A DNA stretch of 64,000 nt from assembly GCF_002355275.1 (NCBI RefSeq), contig NZ_CP023449.1, positions 1,404,001 through 1,468,000 on the forward strand, read 5' to 3'. The notes below the pieces were generated by a model that had not been told where the DNA came from, did not search any database, and saw only the letters and a program-made list of their open reading frames with translations. This document shows positions 54,179 to 63,047 of this stretch, piece after piece. The stretch comes from Rhizorhabdus dicambivorans (GTDB lineage: Bacteria > Pseudomonadota > Alphaproteobacteria > Sphingomonadales > Sphingomonadaceae). How positions within the stretch are numbered: the stretch's first letter is position 1; every line of letters starts with the position of its first letter. The position numbers and the translations under genes were made by a program.

Positions 54179-56359
54179 ATGATGAAAGCATCTATCGTAC
54201 GTCTGATTGTGACGACCGCGCTTGCGACGGCGCTGCCCGGGCAGCTTTTCGCGCAGAGCGGGAATGGGCCGGCAGACTCGGCCGAGGTAAGTGCGGATGG
54301 TGTCCAGGACATTGTCGTCACCGCGCAGCGTCGAGGGGAGTCGCTTCAGAAGGTTCCGATCGCCGTTGCGGCCATCAGTGGTGACAGTCTGGTTCGCAGC
54401 GGCATTTCCGATGTGGGCTCGCTGCCAGCAGTCGCCCCCGGGTTGATCATGACCATGTCGCGAGCTTCGGTAACGCCATATCTGCGAGGTGTTGGAACGC
54501 AGAGCGGCGATATCGGTGGTTCCGGCGCCGTGGCGATCTATGTCGACGGCGTGAACTATGCCGCGCCGGCTGCGGGCCTTTTCGCGCTGAACAACGTCGA
54601 GCGGATCGAGGTCATCAAGGGGCCGCAAGGAACCTTGTTCGGGCGGAATGCGACGGGCGGCCTCATCCACATCATCACCCGTGACCCTTCGTTCACTCCG
54701 GTGCTCGAGGCGAATCTCGGTTATGGGAATTACAAGACCGTCACGGGCTCGGCCTATGCATCGACCGGCCTGACCGACAAGCTGGCGGTCGATCTCAGTG
54801 TCTATGGCAGCCACCAGGGTGACGGCTTCGGAACCAATCTCGTCACGGGCGAGGATGCCTATTTCCGCCGTGAGATCGCCTTGCGCAGCAAGCTATTGTG
54901 GAAGCCGGCCGACGGCACCAAGCTCACGCTTGCCGGTGATTACAGCAACAACCACAATGATGCCGGTCAGGTTAAGACGATCGCTCCGGGGACGCGGGCG
55001 ATCGGTGGCGTTCCCCAGCGCGGCTCGATCTACGACACCCAGATCAACCTGCCGACGAAGGTCCGCGCGCCGCAATGGGGCGTGAGCCTGAAGATCGAAC
55101 AGGATCTGGGTGCCATGGCCCTGACGAGCCTGAGCGCGTTCCGCTACGTGAAGAGCCGGGCCAATTTCGATCAGGACGTTACGCCCGCTCCGGTCATCGA
55201 TGCCGTCTTCGCGGAGGCGACGGACACGTTCCAGCAGGAAATCACGCTCGGAGGCAGCCTCGACTGGCTCGATTATACGGGTGGCGTGTTCTACATGAAC
55301 TCTTCCGCCAAGAGCCTTCCTATCCAGATCCGCAGCGCCGCTCTTGGCGCGCAGCGTCTGGACCGTTTCGTGAACCAGGGGCTGTCATCCTATGCCGTGT
55401 TCGCCCAGGGTACGGCGAAGATCACGCCTTCGACGCGGCTGACCATGGGCGCGCGCTACACGATCGACAAGATCACTGTTGCGGGGCGGGATGTCGCCGC
55501 CGGCGGCAATACGGCGGTCACCCCCGGTACCAACATCCGCTCAGCCAATCAGGATGACAGCTACAAGGTTCCGACCTGGCGCGTTGCCATCGATCAGGAT
55601 CTGGCGGACGGTATCATGGTCTATGGCAGCTATAGCCGGGGCTATAAATCGGCCCAATATGCGTCGCAGAGCTTTACGGCCCCACCGGTCCGGCCCGAGA
55701 AGATGGATGCCTTCGAAGTGGGCTTGAAGTCGAGCCTGTTCGATCGGCAGCTTCAGCTCAATCTGTCGGCCTTCCACTATAATTATCGTGATATCCAGCT
55801 CATCATCGTGCAAGTTGGAACGCCAGTCATCATCAACGCGGCCGGCGCGAAGATCAAAGGGCTGGATTTCGAATCGACCTGGGTTCCGCGTTTCGCCAAC
55901 AACCATTTCACGCTTCGAGCGGCCGCGTCCTTTCTGGACGGGCACTATACGAGCTTTCAGAATGCGCCCTTCTATTCGCCCAATCCGGCGGGTGGCCTGA
56001 TCGTAACGCGGGGCGATGCCACCGGGTTCGACACGATCAGATCACCGAAATTCTCCGCGAACGTCACCGCCGACTATAAAATTCCGTCGTCGATCGGTGA
56101 GTTCGCGGTGGGGGCGACCTATTTCCACAGCTCGCGCTTCAATTTCGATCCGGATGGGCACTCGGTACAACGCGCCTACGATCTGCTGACGGCGCAACTG
56201 ACCTACACAGAGCCGAGCGAAAGATGGTGGCTGCGTGCGTGGGGCAAGAACCTGACGAAAACCAAATATTATGTGTCATGGACCTCGCAATCGTTGGGCG
56301 ATTCGATCGTGCCTGGAGCGCCACGGACCTATGGTGTGACGATCGGTTACAAGATGTGA
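54179..56359 (+). CDS. TonB-dependent receptor, catabolic region 2
   Basis: A 726-residue receptor starting at ATG 54179. Signal peptide: KASIVRLIVTTALATALPGQLFAQ. TonB-box-like VQDIVVTAQRRGESLQKVPIAVAA starts the plug domain; VERIEVIKGPQGTLFGRNATGGLIHIITRDP is typical for the catabolic receptors abundant in sphingomonads. The barrel ends TYGVTIGYKM with the expected terminal aromatic region. It is unrelated in detail to the receptor at 15460 and shorter. Together with the AAHS-type MFS carrier at 58649 it could import an aromatic or phenolic substrate. Confidence 0.93.
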   Translation: MMKASIVRLIVTTALATALPGQLFAQSGNGPADSAEVSADGVQDIVVTAQRRGESLQKVPIAVAAISGDSLVRSGISDVGSLPAVAPGLIMTMSRASVTPYLRGVGTQSGDIGGSGAVAIYVDGVNYAAPAAGLFALNNVERIEVIKGPQGTLFGRNATGGLIHIITRDPSFTPVLEANLGYGNYKTVTGSAYASTGLTDKLAVDLSVYGSHQGDGFGTNLVTGEDAYFRREIALRSKLLWKPADGTKLTLAGDYSNNHNDAGQVKTIAPGTRAIGGVPQRGSIYDTQINLPTKVRAPQWGVSLKIEQDLGAMALTSLSAFRYVKSRANFDQDVTPAPVIDAVFAEATDTFQQEITLGGSLDWLDYTGGVFYMNSSAKSLPIQIRSAALGAQRLDRFVNQGLSSYAVFAQGTAKITPSTRLTMGARYTIDKITVAGRDVAAGGNTAVTPGTNIRSANQDDSYKVPTWRVAIDQDLADGIMVYGSYSRGYKSAQYASQSFTAPPVRPEKMDAFEVGLKSSLFDRQLQLNLSAFHYNYRDIQLIIVQVGTPVIINAAGAKIKGLDFESTWVPRFANNHFTLRAAASFLDGHYTSFQNAPFYSPNPAGGLIVTRGDATGFDTIRSPKFSANVTADYKIPSSIGEFAVGATYFHSSRFNFDPDGHSVQRAYDLLTAQLTYTEPSERWWLRAWGKNLTKTKYYVSWTSQSLGDSIVPGAPRTYGVTIGYKM

Positions 56360-56367
56360 GCAAGACG

Positions 56368-56395
56368 TGCGGCTCGCCGGTACCGGTGAGCCGCA
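56368..56395 (+). terminator. Strong GC-rich hairpin after the TonB receptor
   Basis: TGCGGCTC (56368-56375) pairs with GAGCCGCA (56388-56395), and CCGG-TA-CCGG lies inside, so the 28 bases form an almost perfect palindrome with one mismatch. It starts nine bases after the receptor stop. There is no T-run after it, so it may stabilise the transcript or attenuate read-through rather than terminate on its own. Confidence 0.55.
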
Positions 56396-56440
56396 CATCC
56401 GGTGTGGCCGACTGTAGCGTGCCAAAACCGAGGAGATCGG

Positions 56441-57409
56441 ATGCCTGCCAAGATCGTATATTGGGCGGCTTACGGGCTTGCCAAGAGCCAGATCATCGAA
56501 GCATTTGAAGGGCTCGAAGGAATCGATTTACACATCTGCTCGAGTCTCGACGAAGTGTTGCCGGCTATGGATGGCGCGCGCGGGCTGATCGTCTACGACG
56601 CGCCTGAGGATGTCGCCGGCCAGGTGATCGCGAAACTCAACGAGCCGGGCAATATTGTTGAAAAGCTCCATTTCGTCAGCGCTGGCCGTGACGGTTTCGA
56701 GCGAGCCGGTCTGCCGCGGCATGTCGAGGTGAGCGGCCCAGGATCGGCCACGGGCCCGGCTGTGGCCGAGCACGCCTTGGCCCTGACACTCGCTTCGCTG
56801 CGCGCGATACCGCAGGCGCAGTCGCAGGCGCGTGCGGAGATCTGGAGCCGGCATGGTGTCGTGCCGCATATGGCGTCGCTGGAGGACCGCACCGTCGCGG
56901 TCATCGGCTATGGCGCGATCGGCAAGGCGGTCAGCCGGCTCCTGCGCGCTTTCGGTGCTTCGGTTACCGCCGTGACACGGAGCCCGCCTGCGCCCGGCGA
57001 AGGCGGCGACCTGAATGTCGTGTCCCTGGAAGCCATTCGGGACGTGGTCGCGGGGAGCGATATCGTCGTCGTGACGATCGCCCTTGCACCGGAGACGATC
57101 GGGATGTTCGACGCAGAATTGCTCGGTGCGATCAAGCCGGGCAGCTACTTCGTGAACGTCGCCCGGGGCGAGTTGGTCGATATGGAGGCGCTCGAAGCGC
57201 TGCTGAGGTCGGGCCGGCTCGCGGGGGCGGCGCTCGACGTCGTCTGGCCGGAGCCTTTGCCCGAAGGCCATTCGCTTTGGACCGCGCCGAACCTGATCAT
57301 CACGCCTCATGTCGCCGCAGCGGGAAGTCTCGCCGGTGCTCGACGGCTCGCTGCCGCTGCCCGACGGCATATTCTGCCGCTCGCGACGCAAGAGACCGGC
57401 CGATCATGA
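56441..57409 (+). CDS. D-isomer-specific 2-hydroxyacid dehydrogenase
   Basis: A 322-residue dehydrogenase. The NAD motif is VAVIGYGAIGKAVSRLLRAFG; the catalytic set is Arg and Glu in NVARGELVDMEALEALL plus His in ITPHVAAAG. The start is ATG 56441 behind GAGGAG. The protein reduces or oxidises a 2-hydroxy/2-oxo acid, probably one generated from the side chain or ring fragments of an aromatic compound. It is followed by the enolase-superfamily gene after 49 bases and belongs to the same operon. Confidence 0.9.
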   Translation: MPAKIVYWAAYGLAKSQIIEAFEGLEGIDLHICSSLDEVLPAMDGARGLIVYDAPEDVAGQVIAKLNEPGNIVEKLHFVSAGRDGFERAGLPRHVEVSGPGSATGPAVAEHALALTLASLRAIPQAQSQARAEIWSRHGVVPHMASLEDRTVAVIGYGAIGKAVSRLLRAFGASVTAVTRSPPAPGEGGDLNVVSLEAIRDVVAGSDIVVVTIALAPETIGMFDAELLGAIKPGSYFVNVARGELVDMEALEALLRSGRLAGAALDVVWPEPLPEGHSLWTAPNLIITPHVAAAGSLAGARRLAAAARRHILPLATQETGRS

Positions 57410-57458
57410 CAGCCTGTCGTTCCGCCCGCCCTGTGAAGAGAATGTTCGAGGCCGAGCG

Positions 57459-58652
57459 ATGCGCATCGTAAAGGTCGAGGACTTTCACGTCGACGGCGGG
57501 TGGCGCACGTTCAGCTTCCTCAAGGTAACGACCGACACCGGCGTTACGGGCTGGTCCGAATTCTGTCAGACCGGTTGGGCCCCCGGCCTGACCGGTGTCA
57601 TCCGGACCATCGGACAACAGTGCGTGGGTGAGGATCCGCGCGCCTTTCGGGTCTTGATCGCCAAGCTGTCGGCGATCACCCGGATGGTGGCGGGCGGCAC
57701 CATGCAGCAGGCTCTTGGCGCGATCGAAAATGCCTGCGTGGAAATCTGCGCCAAATCGCTAGGCATTCCGGTCTATGCCCTGTTCGGCGGCAAATTCAGA
57801 GATCATATCCCTTTATACTGGTCGCATTTTGGAACTGTCCGCGCCGCCGCTCCAGATCATTTCGCCAATTTCGAGGGCTCGCGCGCGCTACGCACGCTGG
57901 ACGATCTCACCGCGTTTGCCGCCGATGCCGCCGCAAAAGGGTGGACCGCTCTGAAGACCAACGCGCTGATCTTCAGCCCCGACGGTGAACCGCACTGGTG
58001 GTCGACAGGGCTTTCGGCCAGATCGCTCATATGGGGCGGCCATTGCGATCAGCGGACTATCGATGCGATCGCCCGGCAGATGGAGGCACTTCGCGCCGGT
58101 TTCGGTCCGGGAGGCGACATCATGCTGGATCTGAGTTTCGGAATGGCGCCCGAATCTTTGATCAGGCTCGACGAGGCCGTGGAATCGAGCCGGCTGGGCT
58201 GGCTCGAAATGGACATGCACGAACCCGATGTGCTTGCCGATGTGCGCCGGAAAATCTCGACGCCGGTGGCGTCGCTCGAGGCGGTGTACGGTCAGCGGGC
58301 TTTTCGACCATTTTTCGAGCGCTTCTCGGTCGATGTCGCCATCGTCGATATCCTGTGGAACGGCATTGCCGAATCTCTTCGCATCGCGGCCATGGCGGAG
58401 ACGTTCCAGGTGAACGTCGCGCCGCATAATTTCTATGGTCCGCTCGCCAACATGATCAGCGCCCATTTCTCGGCTGCGGTGCCGAATTTCCGGATCATGG
58501 AGTTCGAGCAGGACGATGTTCCCTGGAAGAATGAACTCATCGTCGAAGACGTCGTGGTGGACGCAGGCACCCTCATCCTACCGGACCGGCCCGGCTGGGG
58601 CGTGACGGTCAACGAAGACGCCCTCGCGCGATATCGAAAGGAAATGCCATGA
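57459..58652 (+). CDS. Mandelate racemase/muconate-lactonizing enzyme family protein (enolase superfamily)
   Basis: A 397-residue enolase-superfamily enzyme. Candidate metal ligands are Asp in MLDLSFG, Glu in LEMDMHEPD and Glu in SLEAVYGQ; the likely acid-base residues are Lys in TALKTNAL and the Asp/His pair in VDILWNG and VAPHNFYGP. The N-terminal capping domain begins MRIVKVEDFHVDGG. The start is ATG 57459. Such enzymes abstract a proton next to a carboxylate, as racemases, dehydratases or cycloisomerases. Its stop overlaps the MFS start (ATGA). An acid-sugar dehydratase or a mandelate-type racemase are both possible. Confidence 0.88.
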   Translation: MRIVKVEDFHVDGGWRTFSFLKVTTDTGVTGWSEFCQTGWAPGLTGVIRTIGQQCVGEDPRAFRVLIAKLSAITRMVAGGTMQQALGAIENACVEICAKSLGIPVYALFGGKFRDHIPLYWSHFGTVRAAAPDHFANFEGSRALRTLDDLTAFAADAAAKGWTALKTNALIFSPDGEPHWWSTGLSARSLIWGGHCDQRTIDAIARQMEALRAGFGPGGDIMLDLSFGMAPESLIRLDEAVESSRLGWLEMDMHEPDVLADVRRKISTPVASLEAVYGQRAFRPFFERFSVDVAIVDILWNGIAESLRIAAMAETFQVNVAPHNFYGPLANMISAHFSAAVPNFRIMEFEQDDVPWKNELIVEDVVVDAGTLILPDRPGWGVTVNEDALARYRKEMP

Positions 58653-59992
58653 GCGCGGTTTCCGCCGCACCGACGATGGCCGTCGAAGCGCTGGTAGATG
58701 GGCAGCGGGTGGGGGCATCGCTCTATCGCCTCATCGCCATCTGCGGCGCGCTGATGGCGTGCGATGCCTATGATCTCAGCGCGCTGGCCTATGTGGCGCC
58801 GACGCTCATGAAATTGTGGGCGATCCCCCCGATCGTGATGGGGCTGGTCATCGCCGCCGCCATGTTGGGAATGCTCGCGGGCTCGCTCGTCCTTGGCGAA
58901 ATGGGGGACAAGTTTGGCAGACGGCGGGTCATCATCGGTGCGGTCTTCTGCTTCGCGGGTTTCACGCTGCTGGCCGGTTTCACCTCGTCGCCGCTGCAAT
59001 TGGCGCTCGTCCGCTTCGGCGCGGCCATTGGCCTTGGCGGTGTAACGCCGAACGTTATCGCCCTGGCCAGCGAGATGATCCCTTCGCGGCTGCGTGCCAC
59101 GTCGATCGGCATCATATTCTCCTGCTTCCTTCTCGGCGGGATCGCCGCCGCCATGGTCGCGGCAGGCATCGTCCCTCGCTATGGATGGCAGGCGATCTTC
59201 TGGGTTGGCGGCGCGCTATCGCTGCTGTGTGCAGCCGGCGTCTGCGTCATCATACCCGAATCCCTGGCATTTCTGGTGGGCAAACCCGCACCTTCATCGG
59301 TCGTACGGCAAGCCGCACTCGCATTGCGGCCCGATCTTGACCTCGGTGAAGGGGTGACCCTGGTTCTCGATCATCGCAAGGCCGAGAAGCTGGGCGTAAG
59401 ATCGCTGTTTGGCGCGCGCCTGCGCTGGCCGACGATATGGGTCTGGGCCTTGTATATAACATGCGCCCTGTCGGTTTTCTTCATCGGAAATTGGCTGCCG
59501 ACCATGGTGGTGCGCCAAGGCTTTGACGGCAGCGTCGCCTCCTATGCGATGGCCGCGATGTTCGCCGGTGGTGCGATCGGCAGCGTCATCGGCGGGTTCA
59601 TCACGGATCGCGTCGGGTTTTTGGCGATTGCCGTTCTGGCGGTTCTTGCGGCCTTGGCCATCACCGTGCTGGGATTGGCCCGGACTTCGCAGGATATCGT
59701 GATCGTCAGCCTTTTAGCGGGTGCCGCCATGCTGGGATCGCAGTCGAGTCTCCACGGTATCGTGGGCTCGGTTTATCCCGCGGAGATACGAGCGACCGGT
59801 GTTGGCTGGGCAAATGGAATTTCCAAGACGGGCGCAATCGCCGCGCCCGTTATTGGCGGTAGTCTGATGCCGCGCCTGACTCCGGTAGAGATCTTCGCCG
59901 TGGCCGGGTCGCCCATGCTGTTGACGGCCATAAGTGCGTTGGGCCTGCTAATGCTATTGCGCGTCCAAAAACGTCTTCCGCCTAGCCGATAA
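58649..59992 (+). CDS. MFS transporter, aromatic acid:H+ symporter (AAHS) type
   Basis: A 447-residue carrier with 12 predicted helices. CDAYDLSALAYVAPTLMKLWAIPPIVMGLVIAAAMLGMLAGSLVLGEMGDKFGRRRVIIGAV contains the DxYD motif in helix 1 and the GxxxDKFGRR loop typical of PcaK/BenK-like transporters. It is coupled to the enolase-family gene. It probably imports an aromatic acid such as a benzoate or hydroxycinnamate derivative into the cytoplasm. Confidence 0.9.
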   Translation: MSAVSAAPTMAVEALVDGQRVGASLYRLIAICGALMACDAYDLSALAYVAPTLMKLWAIPPIVMGLVIAAAMLGMLAGSLVLGEMGDKFGRRRVIIGAVFCFAGFTLLAGFTSSPLQLALVRFGAAIGLGGVTPNVIALASEMIPSRLRATSIGIIFSCFLLGGIAAAMVAAGIVPRYGWQAIFWVGGALSLLCAAGVCVIIPESLAFLVGKPAPSSVVRQAALALRPDLDLGEGVTLVLDHRKAEKLGVRSLFGARLRWPTIWVWALYITCALSVFFIGNWLPTMVVRQGFDGSVASYAMAAMFAGGAIGSVIGGFITDRVGFLAIAVLAVLAALAITVLGLARTSQDIVIVSLLAGAAMLGSQSSLHGIVGSVYPAEIRATGVGWANGISKTGAIAAPVIGGSLMPRLTPVEIFAVAGSPMLLTAISALGLLMLLRVQKRLPPSR

Positions 59993-60036
59993 ACGAGTCC
60001 GAGTTTCGCGCCCTATTCAGTATCAAAGGATTGATC

Positions 60037-61467
60037 ATGGGAAGCCAGAGCGGCGACCAGTTCTTCAGAAGCGAGATCACGAAGGATCGCGCGAGCCGTA
60101 AGCGCGGCGCCCAAGGCCATATCGTCGAACCGGAGCGTCGGGTGCCGGTTCTGTTCGACGTGGATGTTCTGGTGGTGGGCGGCGGGCCGGCGGGGACCGC
60201 GGCCGCGATCTCCGCAGGCCGGCTGGGTGCGCGCGTGCTGCTGGTCGAGCGCTATAATCATCTCGGCGGGCTTTCGACCGGCGGCCTGGTGATCTGGATC
60301 GACCGGATGACCGATTGGGACGGAAACCGCGTGATCAGCGGCATCGGCGGCGAGATGATGGACCGCCTGCCGGCCGACGCCATTCTCGGCCCGTCGGCGA
60401 AGGAATGGGGAAGCCGGGAACAGGATATCGTCGCCAAATGGCGGCCCCGGCACTCCGCATTTCACGACATCGTCACCTGGGCGCCGATGATCGATCCCGA
60501 GGCGCTGAAGCAACTCTCGCTCGACATGGTGCGCGAGGCGGGCGTCGAAATCCTCTTCCATGCCTGGGCATCGGCCCCGATCGTCGGTGACGACGGGCTG
60601 GACGGGGTTATCTTCGAAAGCAAGCAGGGCCGCTTCGCCGCGAAGGCCAAGGTGGTGATCGATACGACGGGCGATGGCGACATCTTCGCTGCGGCTGGAG
60701 AACGAAGTGCTTCGGACATCGAGGAATCGAGTATCCAGCAATGCATCAACACCGCCTGGCTGTTCGCGGGGACGGACAATGAGCGTTGGCTCGCCTTCCG
60801 GAACTCGGATGCCTATGAGGATTTTGTCGCCGCCGGGCGTGCCGCGGTAGGCCAGCTCGAACCGCCCGGTCCAGCCTGGCGCAATGACGTGGCGGTGTTC
60901 ATGGGCCCTCGCTGGGCGGGCTATGACGGCCTGGACGTTCGCGATCTGACCGAGGTCGAGTTGCGCTCGCGCGACAAGATGGTCGAGCTGCTCGCCTGGT
61001 ATCGCAAGCATGCGCCAGGTTTCGAGAATGCGTGGATCGCGCTCAGCGCGCCGCAGATCGGGATCCGGCAGACCCGGCGGCTGGTGGGACTGGCGCAGAT
61101 GACCCGCGACGACTGGCGCAGCGGCGTCGTTCATGCCGACGAGGTCGGTATCAGCCCCAGCCTCGCTCCCAAGTTCGACAGCGTCTCGGTGCCGTTCCGC
61201 AGCCTCCTTCCCCAAAAGACCGATCGCTTGATCGTCGCCGGCCGGCACCTCTCCGCCGACGCATCCTCGCAAAGCTTCATGCGCGAAATTCCGCAATGCT
61301 GGCTCACCGGCCACGCCGCAGGCGCAGCAGCAGCGTTGGCCGTGGACGGTTCCATCCCGGTTGCGGCATTGTCTGTCGTGGATATCCAGCAAGCTCTTCG
61401 GAGCCAAGGCGCTATCCTGCGCGATCCTGTCAGCGCTTCCATGGGAACGCGCCAAGTAGCTGAATGA
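60037..61467 (+). CDS. FAD-dependent oxidoreductase, copy 2
   Basis: A 476-residue paralogue of the protein at 12479-13912. The central 421 residues differ at only about 20 positions, while the first 30 and last 25 residues do not align. The FAD fold VVGGGPAGTAAA and TTGDGDIFAAAGE are intact. The start is ATG 60037 with AAAGGATTGATC in front, the same leader as copy 1. It follows the AAHS transporter after 44 bases and precedes an aldehyde dehydrogenase. Presence of the same enzyme in two catabolic operons suggests a common type of step in both pathways. Confidence 0.85.
   Translation: MGSQSGDQFFRSEITKDRASRKRGAQGHIVEPERRVPVLFDVDVLVVGGGPAGTAAAISAGRLGARVLLVERYNHLGGLSTGGLVIWIDRMTDWDGNRVISGIGGEMMDRLPADAILGPSAKEWGSREQDIVAKWRPRHSAFHDIVTWAPMIDPEALKQLSLDMVREAGVEILFHAWASAPIVGDDGLDGVIFESKQGRFAAKAKVVIDTTGDGDIFAAAGERSASDIEESSIQQCINTAWLFAGTDNERWLAFRNSDAYEDFVAAGRAAVGQLEPPGPAWRNDVAVFMGPRWAGYDGLDVRDLTEVELRSRDKMVELLAWYRKHAPGFENAWIALSAPQIGIRQTRRLVGLAQMTRDDWRSGVVHADEVGISPSLAPKFDSVSVPFRSLLPQKTDRLIVAGRHLSADASSQSFMREIPQCWLTGHAAGAAAALAVDGSIPVAALSVVDIQQALRSQGAILRDPVSASMGTRQVAE
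60127..61389 (+). repeat. Long inverted repeat, copy 2 (FAD oxidoreductase core)
   Basis: Counterpart of 12557-13819 in opposite orientation, 1263 bases, codon-aligned without gaps. It shares long identical protein runs, for example the whole region around residues 300-430. Recent duplication or gene conversion is likely. Confidence 0.85.
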
Positions 61468-61513
61468 TAAGCGATTGTTCGGGTGCTGTGGCCCTGAATT
61501 GAAGGAGATTTCG

Positions 61514-62947
61514 ATGTCGACCGTTCTGATGCCGGACAGCCGTCGTTATGCGCTGCTGATCGATGGCCGGCTGGAGGAAGGCGCAGCCGAGTTCGGGATC
61601 GTCGACCCTGCTCGCGGGGCGGTATTCGCGCAGGCGCCCGATGCATCGCGGACGCAACTCGATGAGGCCGTCGCTGCAGCCAGGCGTGCCCAGCCCGGGT
61701 GGGGTGGGCTATCCGACGAGGAGCGGCGGCATCACCTCGGCAGATTCGCAGAGGGCATAAGGCAACAGGCTGCAGAGATCGCAAATGTCTTCACCCGCGA
61801 GCAGGGACAGCCGTTCGCACATGCCACCCGCGAAATATTGGGCGCGACGCGCTTGATCGAAGCGGTATCGCGGGTCGAGGTACAGCCGGAACTGATCTTC
61901 GAAGCTGAAGGTGTTCGGCGGGAGCTTCACTATCGCCCGCTCGGCGTGGTGGGGGCGATTACCCCTTGGAATGTGCCGATTACGATGGCCGCGGGGAAGA
62001 TCGCGGAGGGGCTTCAGGCGGGTAATACGATGGTGCTCAAGCCTTCGCCTTATACGCCTCTCGGGACGTTGATGCTTGGTGAGATCGCGGCGGAAACATT
62101 GCCCGCGGGCGTGCTGAACATCCTTTCGGGTGGCAACGACCTCGGCGCGTGGATGGTGGAGCATCCCGGGATCAATATGATCACTTTCACCGGCTCGACC
62201 GCGACCGGCAAGCGGATCGGTGCGGCGGCTTCCACGCATGGCTTGAAGCGTATCGTGCTAGAGCTTGGGGGTAATGACGCGGCGATCGTGCTGGACGATG
62301 TCGATGTCGCGACGGCCGCCCCCCGGATCTTTCGCGCGGCCTTCCTCAATAGCGGTCAGGTCTGCATGGCGATCAAGCGGCTCTACGTGCATGAAAGCAA
62401 GTTCGATGACATGCGAGCTGCGCTGGTCGAACTGGCGATCGAGGCAAAGCTGGGCGACGGGCTCGAGCCGGGAGTGACGATGGGGCCGCTCCAGAACAAG
62501 ATGCAATATGAACGGGTAATCGAACTGATGCAGGATGCCGCGGCGCATGGTGCGGTCTTCGAGACAGGGGGAGAGGCCCTGGCGCGGGATGGTTATTTCA
62601 TCCCGCCGACGATCGCCACCGGTATATCCGATGGTGTGCGCCTCGTTGATGAGGAGCAGTTCGGACCGGTGCTGCCGATCGTTCGATACACCGATATCGA
62701 CGATGCCATCGCACGCGCGAACAATAGCCCTTACGGACTGAGCGGCTCGATCTGGACGAGTGATGTCAAGCGCGGCTATGCGCTCGCCAGGCGGCTGGAG
62801 GTGGGTACCGCCTGGGTCAACAAACATCTTGAGCCGAGTGTCGATGCGCCTTTCGGAGGGGCCAAGGAATCGGGCCTCGGCCGCGTCATGTCGGTCGTGG
62901 GGGCCAAGACCTACATGGAGCCTCAGGTGGTCGACATCCAGGCGTGA
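61514..62947 (+). CDS. NAD(P)-dependent aldehyde dehydrogenase (second)
   Basis: A 477-residue aldehyde dehydrogenase, start ATG 61514 behind AAGGAGA. GAITPWNVPITMAAGKIAEGL, TFTGSTATGKRI, catalytic Glu in IVLELGGNDA and catalytic Cys in NSGQVCMAIKRLYVHE are all present. It is a paralogue of the enzyme at 45449, sharing the same conserved blocks and length. It is followed by an alcohol dehydrogenase similar to that at 42762, so the alcohol/aldehyde oxidation pair has been duplicated. It likely converts the aldehyde produced by that neighbour. Confidence 0.9.
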   Translation: MSTVLMPDSRRYALLIDGRLEEGAAEFGIVDPARGAVFAQAPDASRTQLDEAVAAARRAQPGWGGLSDEERRHHLGRFAEGIRQQAAEIANVFTREQGQPFAHATREILGATRLIEAVSRVEVQPELIFEAEGVRRELHYRPLGVVGAITPWNVPITMAAGKIAEGLQAGNTMVLKPSPYTPLGTLMLGEIAAETLPAGVLNILSGGNDLGAWMVEHPGINMITFTGSTATGKRIGAAASTHGLKRIVLELGGNDAAIVLDDVDVATAAPRIFRAAFLNSGQVCMAIKRLYVHESKFDDMRAALVELAIEAKLGDGLEPGVTMGPLQNKMQYERVIELMQDAAAHGAVFETGGEALARDGYFIPPTIATGISDGVRLVDEEQFGPVLPIVRYTDIDDAIARANNSPYGLSGSIWTSDVKRGYALARRLEVGTAWVNKHLEPSVDAPFGGAKESGLGRVMSVVGAKTYMEPQVVDIQA

Positions 62948-63047
62948 GCGCGGCGGCGGGATCGCAGCAAGCATTTCTCCTTTCCACGTCGAACGAGAGC
63001 GGGGCGGCACAATGAAAGAGAATCGGCGGGGAACAGAGGCCTTTCTC

